From: Flavobacterium cerinum
GTDB taxonomy: Bacteria > Bacteroidota > Bacteroidia > Flavobacteriales > Flavobacteriaceae
NCBI RefSeq assembly: GCF_004028155.1
Contig: NZ_SBII01000013.1
Span: 62,001 to 126,000 of the forward strand
Reading direction: 5' to 3'
DNA: 64,000 bases
Below, piece by piece: positions 26,119 to 33,705 of this stretch. Every line of letters begins with the position of its first letter. The first letter of the stretch is position 1. Position numbers and translations under genes: made by a program. The notes below the pieces were generated by a model, which had not been told where the DNA came from, ran no database searches, and worked only from the letters and a program-made list of their open reading frames with translations.

Positions 26119-26430
26119 TTAATTAAAATCTGAACAGTCGATATCCCTCCAGGCCTGAGCTGCTTGTTCGTATTCAACTCCATTAGCACAATTTTTTGCA
26201 GCTTTTAGTACGTTAATAGCAGCCGTTTTAAGAGCCTCACAATTTGCCGGTGTTGGGTTAACTGAAAGCGCATCACTCTTACTGAGCATTATATCTACAA
26301 GTGCTTCAATTTTATCAGCGCAGTCATCGCCGCTAACAGTCGTTGATGTTTCTTCTTCTTCGCATGCTACTATTGCAAATGTTCCAATAAAAAGCATAAA
26401 TACTAATGTGATTTTTTTTAAAGTTTTCAT
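26119..26430 (-). CDS. Small Cys-rich lipoprotein, 103 aa
   Basis: A lipoprotein signal (LFIGTFAIVAC, lipidated Cys22) precedes an acidic stretch and a helical mature domain with four further cysteines (DDCADK, PANCEAL, AKNCANG, DIDCSDF) that could form two disulfides. The frame is open to 26484, but the ATG at 26430 gives a normal signal. I do not recognise the family. It lies 109 bases after the response regulator on the same strand and may be transcribed with the kinase/regulator module or be one of its targets. Confidence 0.68.
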   Translation of the reverse strand: MKTLKKITLVFMLFIGTFAIVACEEEETSTTVSGDDCADKIEALVDIMLSKSDALSVNPTPANCEALKTAAINVLKAAKNCANGVEYEQAAQAWRDIDCSDFN

Positions 26431-26539
26431 GTTTGGTGATTTAATAGATTTATATACACAAAGTTGTAGTATTATATAAAGCAAAAAAATACCTAATAAT
26501 AGGTATTTTGCATAGTAGATCTATTAAGATTTCAGCCTT

Positions 26540-27154
26540 CTAAAAATCGTATTTTTTTTCCATGGAATAGCGCAAAAGTTCACTCTTTCCCTGTAAGCTC
26601 AGCTTTTTTAGAATGTTCTTTCTATGTGTGTCTACAGTAGTTTTACCAATAAACAGGAGATCGGCAATTTCCTGAGACGTTTTGCCTTCGCCTATAAGTT
26701 TTACAATTTCCATTTCTCTTTTGCTTAATGGAATGTCATTGTCATTTTTTTTATGATCGCTTTTTGTGAGAGAAGAGTCAAAATAGGTTTCATTCTTCAT
26801 AACGGCTCTTATTGCTGCAAGAACAATTTTTAATGAAGAGTTCTTCATAATATAACCGGAGGCACCTGCTTCCTGCATTTGCAACATGGCTTCATCCTGT
26901 TCAAACATGCTAAAGGCAATAACGCGGCAGGAAGGAAATTCTTTTTTGATATGTCTTGTCGCAGTAATGCCATCCATTTTTGGCATACGGATATCTGTTA
27001 AAACCACATCGGGTTTTTTAGATCGTACAATTTCCAACAGCCGTTCACCGTCATTAGCTTCGCCAACAACTATAATGTCGTCTTCATACTCAAGAAATAC
27101 TTTTATGCCATCAATGAGTGACTGATGGTCTTCGGCTATTGCTAAATGTATCAT
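26540..27154 (-). CDS. NarL/LuxR-type response regulator
   Basis: The 204-residue protein has a receiver domain (1-120) with acidic pocket Glu8-Asp9, phospho-acceptor Asp54 (DVVLTDIRMPKMDG), and Lys in YIMKNSS. It also has a LuxR-type helix-turn-helix (about 140-200): LSKREMEIVKLIGEGKTSQE, IADLLFIGKTTVDTHRKNIL. It overlaps the histidine kinase gene by 4 bases (ATGA), so they are translated together and form a cognate pair. It should bind DNA and activate transcription when phosphorylated. Targets are unknown. Confidence 0.95.
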   Translation of the reverse strand: MIHLAIAEDHQSLIDGIKVFLEYEDDIIVVGEANDGERLLEIVRSKKPDVVLTDIRMPKMDGITATRHIKKEFPSCRVIAFSMFEQDEAMLQMQEAGASGYIMKNSSLKIVLAAIRAVMKNETYFDSSLTKSDHKKNDNDIPLSKREMEIVKLIGEGKTSQEIADLLFIGKTTVDTHRKNILKKLSLQGKSELLRYSMEKKYDF

Positions 27155-28929
27155 ACCGGTATGTCTATTATTATGGTTGTTCCCTTTCTAGGTGTAGTAT
27201 CTATTGTAAAAGTACCACCCAGTTGGGCAATTTTTTTCTGAATCGTTTGCAGTCCCATGCCGTCTGCGGTGTTTATTGCAGTACTGTCAAAACCTATCCC
27301 GTTGTCTTCTATAATTATATTAATATTGTCTTCATGGTTGGTAAGATGAATAGTAGCTTCTGTAGCTTCAGAGTGTTTAATTATGTTCGTAGATAGTTCT
27401 TGGACTGCTCTGAAAATGGCTATTTCAAGTGTACTTTCCAAACGGTCATTAAATCCAAACGGAATTACCTGTATTTGTAATTTACCGGGGATTGATATTT
27501 TTTCTGCCAGTTTTTTAATGGCCGGAATAAGGCCTTCGCTTGCAAAAACCCCTGCATTTTTAGCATGGGCGAGCCTGCGCACTTTTTGATAAGCTTCTTC
27601 TATAAGTTGATCTGTTCTTTCATACAGTTTATTTTCTTCATCTTTCAACTCGTTTTTTCTGAGTTTAAGGTTCTCAAAATTTAGTTTTAAGGTAGCCAGC
27701 ATACTTCCTAAATTATCATGAAGGTCGTTCGCTATGCGCTGTCTTTCTTTTTCCTGGCCTTCCAGCATAAGGTCTATACTGTGAAGCTCATAGTCCTTTA
27801 ATGCTTTATCAAGCTTTTGTTGTTCTATTAATTTTTCCTGAAGGGATATTTTTTCCCTGCGCTTTGCATTTTTATAAACGAGGTAGGCTATAATAACGCT
27901 GGCAATAAGTAAGCTTGTAAAGGTATAAAGGAGTATCCTGTTTGTTTTTATATTGCTCTTAAGTTCTGTGTTTTCCAGTTCTTTCTCTGCGGTTTGATAT
28001 TTTGTCTGAATGTCGGACATGGCAATATTTTGTTCAGTTACATTTACACTGTCAGCGAATTTTTTGTTTAATAAGAGATATTTATATGCGTTTGGGTAAT
28101 CCTTCAATTCATCATAGTTTTTATATAAAAATTCATAGATGTATTGTTTTGTTTTAAGGGAAAAATTATCAATAGGAATACTGTCGGCTTGTTTAAGATA
28201 TTTAATAGCGTTCTTGTGATCCTTTAAGTGATAATATGCCCCTGCCTGGTTAATGTAATTTGAGCACATCTCTGGGCTGTTATGGATTTTATTTAAATAA
28301 TCTAAATTATTTTTTAAGTAAAATAAAGCAGAATCAGGCTTCTTAAAATTGTCATTGTACAAAGCCGCAATATTATGGTTAATGACATATTTTAATCTTT
28401 CATTATTTGTGTTTTTTATTACTTTCATTGCTTTTTTATAATAAGCAAAACTTGTAATATAATCTTTGTTATCCGCTTTAAAAGAAGCCATCTCGACGTA
28501 GCCCTTAGCCTTTTTTACAGGATCATTTTTTTTCTCTGCATATTTTATATATTCGTTTAAATATACATTAGTTATTTTATTATTTTCCTGAGCTCCTATT
28601 AGATAGGCAATATCAAGATTTATACTCATTTCCCGGTCAATACTATCTATTTCTTTGTAGAGTTTTTTTGCATCAAGATAATATTGATAGGCTTTATCTT
28701 CTTCATTTGTGAATTCGTAGCTTTTTGCTAAAAGATAATTATATAGTGCTTTATCTGCTTTTTGCAGAGAGTTAGGGTTTATTTTTTTTAATTTCAAGAA
28801 GACTTCTTCCTGATTTATTGTGTTTATTTCTTTTTCAATAGCTACAAGGTTTTTTGAATATTGAGAATAAGCGTTGCTTATAAATAATATATTTATAAGC
28901 AACGCTATTATTTTAAGCTTGGATAACAT
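27151..28929 (-). CDS. TPR-containing sensor histidine kinase (HisKA_3 type)
   Basis: This 592-residue kinase has a signal peptide (up to about residue 22), a periplasmic region of tetratricopeptide repeats (about 50-300, such as ALYNYLLAKSYEFTNEEDKA and SNYINQAGAYYHLKDHKNAI), one membrane helix (331-352) and a coiled coil. The HisKA_3 segment ERQRIANDLHDNLGSMLA carries phospho-acceptor His404, and a HATPase domain ends the protein (ELSTNIIKHSEA, IIEDNGIGFD, GMGLQTIQKKIAQLGG). Flavobacterial kinases of this type phosphorylate NarL-type regulators. Its partner overlaps its stop codon. A Cys-rich hypothetical gene ends just 3 bases before its start and is probably part of the same signalling operon. 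Confidence 0.94.
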   Translation of the reverse strand: MLSKLKIIALLINILFISNAYSQYSKNLVAIEKEINTINQEEVFLKLKKINPNSLQKADKALYNYLLAKSYEFTNEEDKAYQYYLDAKKLYKEIDSIDREMSINLDIAYLIGAQENNKITNVYLNEYIKYAEKKNDPVKKAKGYVEMASFKADNKDYITSFAYYKKAMKVIKNTNNERLKYVINHNIAALYNDNFKKPDSALFYLKNNLDYLNKIHNSPEMCSNYINQAGAYYHLKDHKNAIKYLKQADSIPIDNFSLKTKQYIYEFLYKNYDELKDYPNAYKYLLLNKKFADSVNVTEQNIAMSDIQTKYQTAEKELENTELKSNIKTNRILLYTFTSLLIASVIIAYLVYKNAKRREKISLQEKLIEQQKLDKALKDYELHSIDLMLEGQEKERQRIANDLHDNLGSMLATLKLNFENLKLRKNELKDEENKLYERTDQLIEEAYQKVRRLAHAKNAGVFASEGLIPAIKKLAEKISIPGKLQIQVIPFGFNDRLESTLEIAIFRAVQELSTNIIKHSEATEATIHLTNHEDNINIIIEDNGIGFDSTAINTADGMGLQTIQKKIAQLGGTFTIDTTPRKGTTIIIDIPV

Positions 28930-28932
28930 TAA

Positions 28933-29451
28933 TTATTTTGCTTTTAGAATAATACTCATACCTCTTTTTTTAGGACTTTTGGTAGGAGCGATAGATTTCA
29001 TGTTAGGTTCGTTATAAGCTCCTCTTTCACATACTTTTCGATATGTTTCTGCTACTGATTTGAAAAGTATGGACACGTCGTCTTTATCATATAAATTTGA
29101 ATGGTATATGATAATAAGAGCGTTATATTCATTAAAGTCAAAACCGGTTGACGATGGATATGCTACGATATCATCTCTTTTAATTTGTAATGAAATAGTG
29201 GGATCTCCTGTCGTATAAAAAACAGCATTTCCCGGATCATTGTGTTCCAATTGCATATGAACAAATAATGCATTTATTTTATTACCGGCCACAGTTGTTG
29301 TCATGTCAATAAAAGGTCCAAAGCGATAGTTGCCTGCAGGGAGTAATATGTTTAAATTTATCTTACCATCCGTCTCAAAAGTTCCTTTAACTGTGTAAGT
29401 ACAATCCTCTGCTTGGCATTCTAAGCAACATGGTTCCGATTTGTTTTCCAT
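28933..29451 (-). CDS. Cys-rich N-terminus hypothetical protein, 172 aa (kinase operon)
   Basis: This is a cytosolic-looking protein without signal peptide. The N-terminus MENKSEPCCLECQAEDC has four cysteines in ten residues, a spacing that could bind zinc. The rest is beta-rich (VKGTFETDGKINLNILLPAG, INALFVHMQLEHNDPGNAVF, ALIIIYHSNLYDKDDVSILF) with a basic end (KSPKKRGMSIILKAK). I do not recognise the family. It starts the operon with the histidine kinase (3-base gap), so it may supply or modulate the signal. No promoter with a good -7 match was found. Confidence 0.65.
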   Translation of the reverse strand: MENKSEPCCLECQAEDCTYTVKGTFETDGKINLNILLPAGNYRFGPFIDMTTTVAGNKINALFVHMQLEHNDPGNAVFYTTGDPTISLQIKRDDIVAYPSSTGFDFNEYNALIIIYHSNLYDKDDVSILFKSVAETYRKVCERGAYNEPNMKSIAPTKSPKKRGMSIILKAK

Positions 29452-29504
29452 AATATGTAAGGTTTAATTGGTTACTTCATCAAATTTCAGGTAATTAAGG
29501 TAAA

Positions 29505-29531
29505 AAAAAATCCCCATAAGTGGGGATTTTT
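29505..29531. terminator. Intrinsic terminator (bidirectional shape)
   Basis: AAAAATCCCC / GGGGATTTTT with a 6-base loop lies between the small membrane protein gene and the next leftward gene. It would stop leftward transcription of the former. Confidence 0.85.
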
Positions 29532-29562
29532 GATGTGATATTTTTAAGATATTATTAGGAAT

Positions 29563-29751
29563 TTATCCCTTAAGGTAAATTTTAATAATAAAAAGTGCTC
29601 CTATAAAAGCAAGAAAACCTATAAGTACTTTATAGCTGCCGTTATAATATTTTTTATGTAATTTAAAATCTTTGCGGTATACATATATCATTGCAGCCAC
29701 AAAAACGATAATAAAGAATAGCGCGAAATAAAGTTGTCCTGTTGTGAACAT
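29563..29751 (-). CDS. Small two-helix membrane protein, 62 aa
   Basis: Two hydrophobic segments (FALFFIIVFVAAMIYVY and VLIGFLAFIGALFIIKIYL) flank a short basic loop (RKDFKLHKKYYNGSYK). I do not recognise a family, though similar short membrane proteins are common in Flavobacteria. The frame could begin at a TTG at 29769, but that codon overlaps the -7 box, so the ATG at 29751 is used. It has its own promoter and terminator and is divergent from the MazG-like gene. Confidence 0.72.
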   Translation of the reverse strand: MFTTGQLYFALFFIIVFVAAMIYVYRKDFKLHKKYYNGSYKVLIGFLAFIGALFIIKIYLKG

Positions 29752-29766
29752 GTTGAAATCTTTTTG

Positions 29767-29774
29767 CAAAGGTA
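29767..29774 (-). promoter_or_regulatory. -7 promoter element of the small membrane protein
   Basis: On the minus strand it reads TACCTTTG, an exact consensus, 15 bases before the ATG at 29751. Confidence 0.5.
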
Positions 29775-29826
29775 CAATACTCTGTTCTTATTTTTAATTA
29801 TTTTTAGGTCACAAATCTGATGAAAA

Positions 29827-30210
29827 ATGAAAAAACAGTTAGCGTCTGTAAAAGAATTCCACACTTCGTTTGGGCAGGGGGTAAGCGAAGTGCCAAAAGC
29901 AACTTTAGGTGAAGCCGTAAACCTGTTGCGTTATAACCTTATGAAAGAGGAAAATGAAGAGTACTATGAAGCAGTACAAAACAATGATATTGTAGAAATT
30001 GCCGATGCCCTTGGCGATATGCTTTATATTTTATGCGGTACTATTATAGAACATGGTTTGCAGTACAAGATAGAAGAAGTTTTTGATGAGATCCAGCGTA
30101 GTAATATGAGCAAGTTAGGCGCCGACGGAAAACCAGTATACCGTGAAGATGGTAAGGTACTGAAAGGGCCTAATTACTTTAAGCCTAATTTTGAAGAGAT
30201 ACTTAAGTAA
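29827..30210 (+). CDS. MazG-like nucleoside triphosphate pyrophosphohydrolase
   Basis: The 127-residue all-helical protein has the MazG/HisE-type metal pattern KEENEEYYEAVQNND followed by EIADALGDMLYILCG, i.e. E-x-x-E plus E-x-x-D separated by about 20 residues. It also has the end DGKVLKGPNYFKPNFEEIL found in phosphoribosyl-ATP pyrophosphohydrolase-like proteins of Bacteroidetes. Such enzymes remove pyrophosphate from (d)NTPs, often damaged ones. The substrate is not predictable. It is followed by a strong terminator. Confidence 0.88.
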   Translation: MKKQLASVKEFHTSFGQGVSEVPKATLGEAVNLLRYNLMKEENEEYYEAVQNNDIVEIADALGDMLYILCGTIIEHGLQYKIEEVFDEIQRSNMSKLGADGKPVYREDGKVLKGPNYFKPNFEEILK

Positions 30211-30220
30211 TTAATAGCAT

Positions 30221-30252
30221 AAAAAAAGCCGGAAGTTAATTTCCGGCTTTTC
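30221..30252. terminator. Bidirectional intrinsic terminator
   Basis: A 10-bp stem, AAAGCCGGAA / TTCCGGCTTT, with flanking A- and T-runs lies between the converging MazG-like and ilvE genes. Confidence 0.9.
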
Positions 30253-30288
30253 TATTATTGTTTAGTTCATAAATGAACTCAGTGTCAA

Positions 30289-31341
30289 CTATACTTTTAC
30301 AGTCCATCCGAAGGTATCTTCTAACTCTTTACGCTGTATACCAGTTAACTTACTTTTAAGTTCTAAAGCAAAAGAATTTTCAATTTTTGGAAGTTCATGG
30401 TATTTGTCCTGGAAGCTAAATCCGACGATAGGATTAACTACTGCAGCAGTTCCTGCTCCAAAAATTTCTTTAAGTGTACCGTTTTCTGCAGCTTCAACAA
30501 GTTCAGCTACCAATACAGAACGCTCTTCTACTTTAATGTTTTCACGTGCAGCCAGTTCAATAAGGCTTTTACGGGTTACACCATCAAGAATTCTTTCGCT
30601 GGTTGGTGCCGTATAAAGTGTATCGTTTATTCTGAAGAATACATTCATAGTACCCGCTTCTTCAAGCTTGGTATGTGTAGCATCATCAGTCCATATAATT
30701 TGTTGGAATCCTGCTTCGTTAGCCAGTTTTGTTGGGTAAAACTGTGCAGAATAGTTACCTGCAGCTTTTGCAGCACCTATACCGCCATTTGCAGCGCGGC
30801 TGAAATGTTCTGCGATGATAACTTTAACCTCACCTGAGTAATAAGATTTAGCAGGAGAAAGAATGATCATAAAACGATATTGTGTAGATGGAGCGGCTAT
30901 TACACCAGATCCTATAGCGATCATGAACGGACGGATGTAAAGTGAATTACCATTCCCTTTTTTTACCCATTCCTTTTCAATTTGTATTAATTGTTTAAGT
31001 CCGTCAATAAAAACCTCTTCAGGAATTTCCGGCATTGCAAGTCTTACTGCCGATTTATTAAAACGATCATAATTTTGATCAGGTCTAAAAAGCCATACAT
31101 CGTCATGTTCATCTTTATAGGCTTTCATGCCTTCAAAGATTGCTTGTCCGTAATGGAATATTTTTGCAGAAGGGTCAATTAAAAAAGGTGCGTAGGGCTG
31201 TATAACCGGCTGCTCCCATTGTCCGTTTCTAAAATCACAAACCAGCATGTGGTCAGTGAATGTGTTTCCAAAAGTCAGGTTTTCAAAATCAACAGATTCA
31301 ATTTTTGATGTTTCTGCTCTGTTAATGATTACGTTGCTCAT
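30289..31341 (-). CDS. ilvE: Branched-chain amino acid aminotransferase
   Basis: IlvE is a PLP enzyme interconverting Leu, Ile and Val with their 2-oxo acids. The 350-residue protein has the fold type IV signature, PLP lysine Lys192 (GGIGAAKAAGNYSA), HYGQAIFEGMKAYK near residue 63, LYIRPFMIAIGSG, and TKLEEAGTMNVFF with GVTRKSLIELA. The size matches the larger (mitochondrial/Bacteroidetes) subgroup. It is transcribed alone and its promoter is visible. The start ATG fits the family. Confidence 0.96.
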   Translation of the reverse strand: MSNVIINRAETSKIESVDFENLTFGNTFTDHMLVCDFRNGQWEQPVIQPYAPFLIDPSAKIFHYGQAIFEGMKAYKDEHDDVWLFRPDQNYDRFNKSAVRLAMPEIPEEVFIDGLKQLIQIEKEWVKKGNGNSLYIRPFMIAIGSGVIAAPSTQYRFMIILSPAKSYYSGEVKVIIAEHFSRAANGGIGAAKAAGNYSAQFYPTKLANEAGFQQIIWTDDATHTKLEEAGTMNVFFRINDTLYTAPTSERILDGVTRKSLIELAARENIKVEERSVLVAELVEAAENGTLKEIFGAGTAAVVNPIVGFSFQDKYHELPKIENSFALELKSKLTGIQRKELEDTFGWTVKV

Positions 31342-31384
31342 TAATTAGGGTTTCGTGATGATTAATATTTCAGTTGTGTTACTG

Positions 31385-31392
31385 CAAATTTA
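31385..31392 (-). promoter_or_regulatory. -7 promoter element of ilvE
   Basis: On the minus strand it reads TAAATTTG, an exact match, 43 bases before the ATG at 31341. Confidence 0.5.
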
Positions 31393-31497
31393 CTAAAAAG
31401 ATACACTCGACTCCTTTTTTAAAGTCAATTTAACCCCATTGAAATTTAACCTGTTGAAATAAAGTTAAATAAATAAGAATGAAATAGCGATAATGCA

Positions 31498-31528
31498 TTT
31501 GCGTGTTTAAAGTTTCTGTCTAAATTTG
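31498..31528 (+). promoter_or_regulatory. Full Bacteroidetes promoter (TTTG-N19-TAAATTTG)
   Basis: TTTG (31498-31501) is separated by exactly 19 bases from TAAATTTG (31521-31528), matching both -33 and -7 consensus boxes. The box ends 28 bases before the ATG of the DUF4920 gene at 31557. This is one of the best promoters in the window. Confidence 0.7.
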
Positions 31529-31556
31529 TAACATAAAATTCAACTTTCGTTATAAA

Positions 31557-32204
31557 ATGAAAAAATCAGTAATTATGGCTGCTGCAATTGTTTTGCTTGC
31601 TGCCTGTCAAAAAAATAAAGAGGCCGAAGCTCCGGTAGATGCAACTGCAATAGAAGCACAAACAGATACTGTTGCTAAAGATATAGATACCGTTACTACA
31701 GCAGAAGTTGTTAAAGAAGAGGATGCTGTAAAAGTTGCAGCAACTGATAAAAAAGAAGCAGAGGTAAAGCCGGTTCAGGAAGTAAAGGCTGAAACAAAAG
31801 GTGACTATGCTGCCTTTGGTGATAAGATCGTTGCTGATAAAGCACTTAGCAAAGAAGAAATGCTAAAAAAATATAAAGGACTTAAAGCAGGTGATACTAT
31901 TGCTGTAAAGTTTAAATCTAAAATTAAAGACGTTTGCCAAAAGAAAGGATGCTGGATGGCTATGCAATTGCCAAATGAAAAGCAAACTTTCGTGAAATTT
32001 AAAGATTATGCGTTCTTCGTACCTTTAAATGCAGCAGACCAGGAAGCTATCGTAAGCGGTAAAGCTTTTATAAGTGAGACTTCTGTAGCGCAGCTTAGGC
32101 ATTATGCTAAAGACGGTGGTAAATCTGAAGCAGAAATTGCAAAAATTACAGAACCAAAAATTGAATATAAATTTTTAGCAGACGGTGTTCTAATAAGCAA
32201 ATAA
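31557..32204 (+). CDS. DUF4920-type lipoprotein
   Basis: This 215-residue lipoprotein has the lipobox VLLAAC (Cys17), a long acidic/Ala/Val linker (20-80) and the DUF4920 domain (about 82-215). The domain has KSKIKDVCQKKGCWMAMQLP, in which the Cys-x5-Cys-Trp pattern is the family hallmark, and KFKDYAFFVPLN. Function is unknown; the fold binds small molecules or metals in some predictions. Its stop overlaps the start of the next gene by 1 base (TAATG), so the pair is coupled. Confidence 0.83.
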   Translation: MKKSVIMAAAIVLLAACQKNKEAEAPVDATAIEAQTDTVAKDIDTVTTAEVVKEEDAVKVAATDKKEAEVKPVQEVKAETKGDYAAFGDKIVADKALSKEEMLKKYKGLKAGDTIAVKFKSKIKDVCQKKGCWMAMQLPNEKQTFVKFKDYAFFVPLNAADQEAIVSGKAFISETSVAQLRHYAKDGGKSEAEIAKITEPKIEYKFLADGVLISK

Positions 32205-32656
32205 TGAAGAGATTTCTACTACTGCCTCTATGTTTAGTCCTTACCTTTGCCGGATGTGAAAAGAAAGCAGAAGTTGTAAAGGCTGAACCTGCAAAAGAAG
32301 CTCCAGCCAAGAAGAAAGAGTTTAAAATGTATGAGATGTCTCAAATGGCTGCTCTTATGGAACAGATGTATGTAGATAATATGAGGCTTAAAGAACGCAT
32401 TATAAAAGGCGACACTATAGGTAACTTTCCACAGCATTTTTTAAACATTCATGCTTCGGCAATGACTGACGAAAGCGAGAATGATGCTTTTTTTAAAATG
32501 CAGGCTGGTAAGTTTTTGAAAGCCCAGGAGCTTATTTACAAAGACTCCCTCAATGCTAAGAAACACTTTAATGATGCTGTTTCTACTTGCGTAAAGTGCC
32601 ATGAACAAAAATGCGAAGGCCCAATACCAAGAATTAAAAAATTATATATTAAATAA
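32204..32656 (+). CDS. CxxCH-containing (haem-type) lipoprotein, 150 aa
   Basis: The lipoprotein has lipobox LVLTFAGC (Cys18), a Lys/Ala/Pro linker, then a four-helix-like domain (MYEMSQMAALMEQMYVDNMR, AGKFLKAQELIYK). It ends with DAVSTCVKCHEQKC, holding the c-type haem motif Cys129-x-x-Cys132-His133. An all-helical protein with the haem motif near the C-terminus resembles cytochrome c'-like proteins. It lies between a DUF4920 protein and mnmD with a 1-base overlap on the left and 0-base spacing on the right. Electron transfer or haem-based sensing in the periplasm is plausible but not shown. Confidence 0.78.
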   Translation: MKRFLLLPLCLVLTFAGCEKKAEVVKAEPAKEAPAKKKEFKMYEMSQMAALMEQMYVDNMRLKERIIKGDTIGNFPQHFLNIHASAMTDESENDAFFKMQAGKFLKAQELIYKDSLNAKKHFNDAVSTCVKCHEQKCEGPIPRIKKLYIK

Positions 32657-33319
32657 TTGAAAAGAGAAATCATAACAACCCAGGACGGATCGGTAACGAT
32701 TTACCTGCCGGAAATGCAGGAGAATTACCATTCTAAATTTGGGGCGATTCAGGAAGCAAATCACGTATTTATACAAAATGGGCTGGCTTTAACTCAAAGC
32801 CGGCCCATTTCTATTTTAGAAATTGGTTTTGGCACAGGTCTTAATGCTTTTATAACTTATGTTGAATCGTTAAAAAATAGTCAACAAATAGATTATACGG
32901 GTGTTGAGGCATATCCTGTTACACCGGAAGAGGTAGTACAGCTTAATTACCCGGAGCAGTTAGGTGCGTCAAATAAGCAGGATATCTTTAATACAATGCA
33001 CAGTCAGGATTGGGAAAAGCGAAATGCTCTTAGTACTAACTTCACTTTAGAAAAGCGTAAACAGTTTTTTCAGGACATTGAAGATGTAAATACTTACGAT
33101 CTTATTTATTTTGATGCTTTTGGCTATCAATTTCAACCTGATTTATGGAGTGTGGAAATATTTAACAAAATGTTTTCTGCGTTAAAAAAAGATGGAATAC
33201 TGGTAACCTATGCATGCAGAACAGTTATTAAGAAAGCCATGATCGAAGCGGGTTTTAGGACAGAAAAAATCCCAGGGCCACCTGGTAAAAGAGAAATGCT
33301 TCGTGGTTATAAATATTAA
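32657..33319 (+). CDS. mnmD: tRNA U34 methyltransferase MnmD (TTG start)
   Basis: MnmD methylates nm5(s2)U34 to mnm5(s2)U34 with S-adenosylmethionine, the final step of wobble modification. The 220-residue protein has the Rossmann SAM site ISILEIGFGTGLNAFITY, the family motif YDLIYFDAFGYQFQPDLW and GILVTYACRTVIKKAMIEAGF, ending in PPGKREMLRGYKY. It is a stand-alone MnmD without the MnmC oxidase domain. The start is a TTG directly after the TAA stop of the haem-type gene. No ATG fits, because the frame is closed immediately upstream and the next downstream Met would lose the conserved N-terminal KREIITTQDGS. Confidence 0.92.
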   Translation: MKREIITTQDGSVTIYLPEMQENYHSKFGAIQEANHVFIQNGLALTQSRPISILEIGFGTGLNAFITYVESLKNSQQIDYTGVEAYPVTPEEVVQLNYPEQLGASNKQDIFNTMHSQDWEKRNALSTNFTLEKRKQFFQDIEDVNTYDLIYFDAFGYQFQPDLWSVEIFNKMFSALKKDGILVTYACRTVIKKAMIEAGFRTEKIPGPPGKREMLRGYKY

Positions 33320-33392
33320 TATTTTGTTAAATAATTGTAGTTTTGAAAACTTTAACTGTTAACGGCTGAGAATAATTTTGTTTCAATCGATT

Positions 33393-33400
33393 TATTTTTG
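33393..33400 (+). promoter_or_regulatory. -7 promoter element of the 65-aa protein gene
   Basis: TATTTTTG is an exact match 54 bases before the ATG at 33455. A TTTG lies 12 bases upstream, too close to be a standard -33 box. Confidence 0.4.
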
Positions 33401-33454
33401 CTACATTTACATACTCGTTCTTACACCTACTAATATTAAACAATTGCAGTAACC

Positions 33455-33652
33455 ATGACTAGACCTATGTTTAGCTATACAAAAAAAATTTTGGAAAGCG
33501 TAAGCTTTGACCCTATACTGTTTTGTAAGGAAGTAGAGAAAGCTATTAAAATTCTCCTGCCTTACGAAATTGAACAACTGGTTGACTGGCTTAATAATTT
33601 CACGATCGAAAAACCTGAATTAAAAGCCTGCTTAATTTATGTTGAGCAATAA
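33455..33652 (+). CDS. Small conserved-looking protein, 65 aa
   Basis: This is a soluble helical protein (TKKILESVSFDPILFCKEVEKA, YEIEQLVDWLNNF) without export signal. I do not know a family name, but the -7 box upstream, a strong terminator directly after the stop, and a good helical pattern support a real gene. It is monocistronic and converges on oxyR. Confidence 0.68.
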   Translation: MTRPMFSYTKKILESVSFDPILFCKEVEKAIKILLPYEIEQLVDWLNNFTIEKPELKACLIYVEQ

Positions 33653-33655
33653 AAA

Positions 33656-33689
33656 ATAAAGGAGCCTCTTGAGGCTCCTTTATTTTTTA
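33656..33689. terminator. Bidirectional intrinsic terminator
   Basis: AAATAAAGGAGCCTC / GAGGCTCCTTTATTT is a 15-bp perfect stem between the 65-aa protein gene and oxyR. Confidence 0.92.
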
Positions 33690-33705
33690 TAACATATCAC
33701 AGTTA

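Noticed and set aside
29752..29769. TTG start for the small membrane protein
   Set aside because: The codon overlaps the exact -7 box TACCTTTG, so it cannot lie on the transcript.
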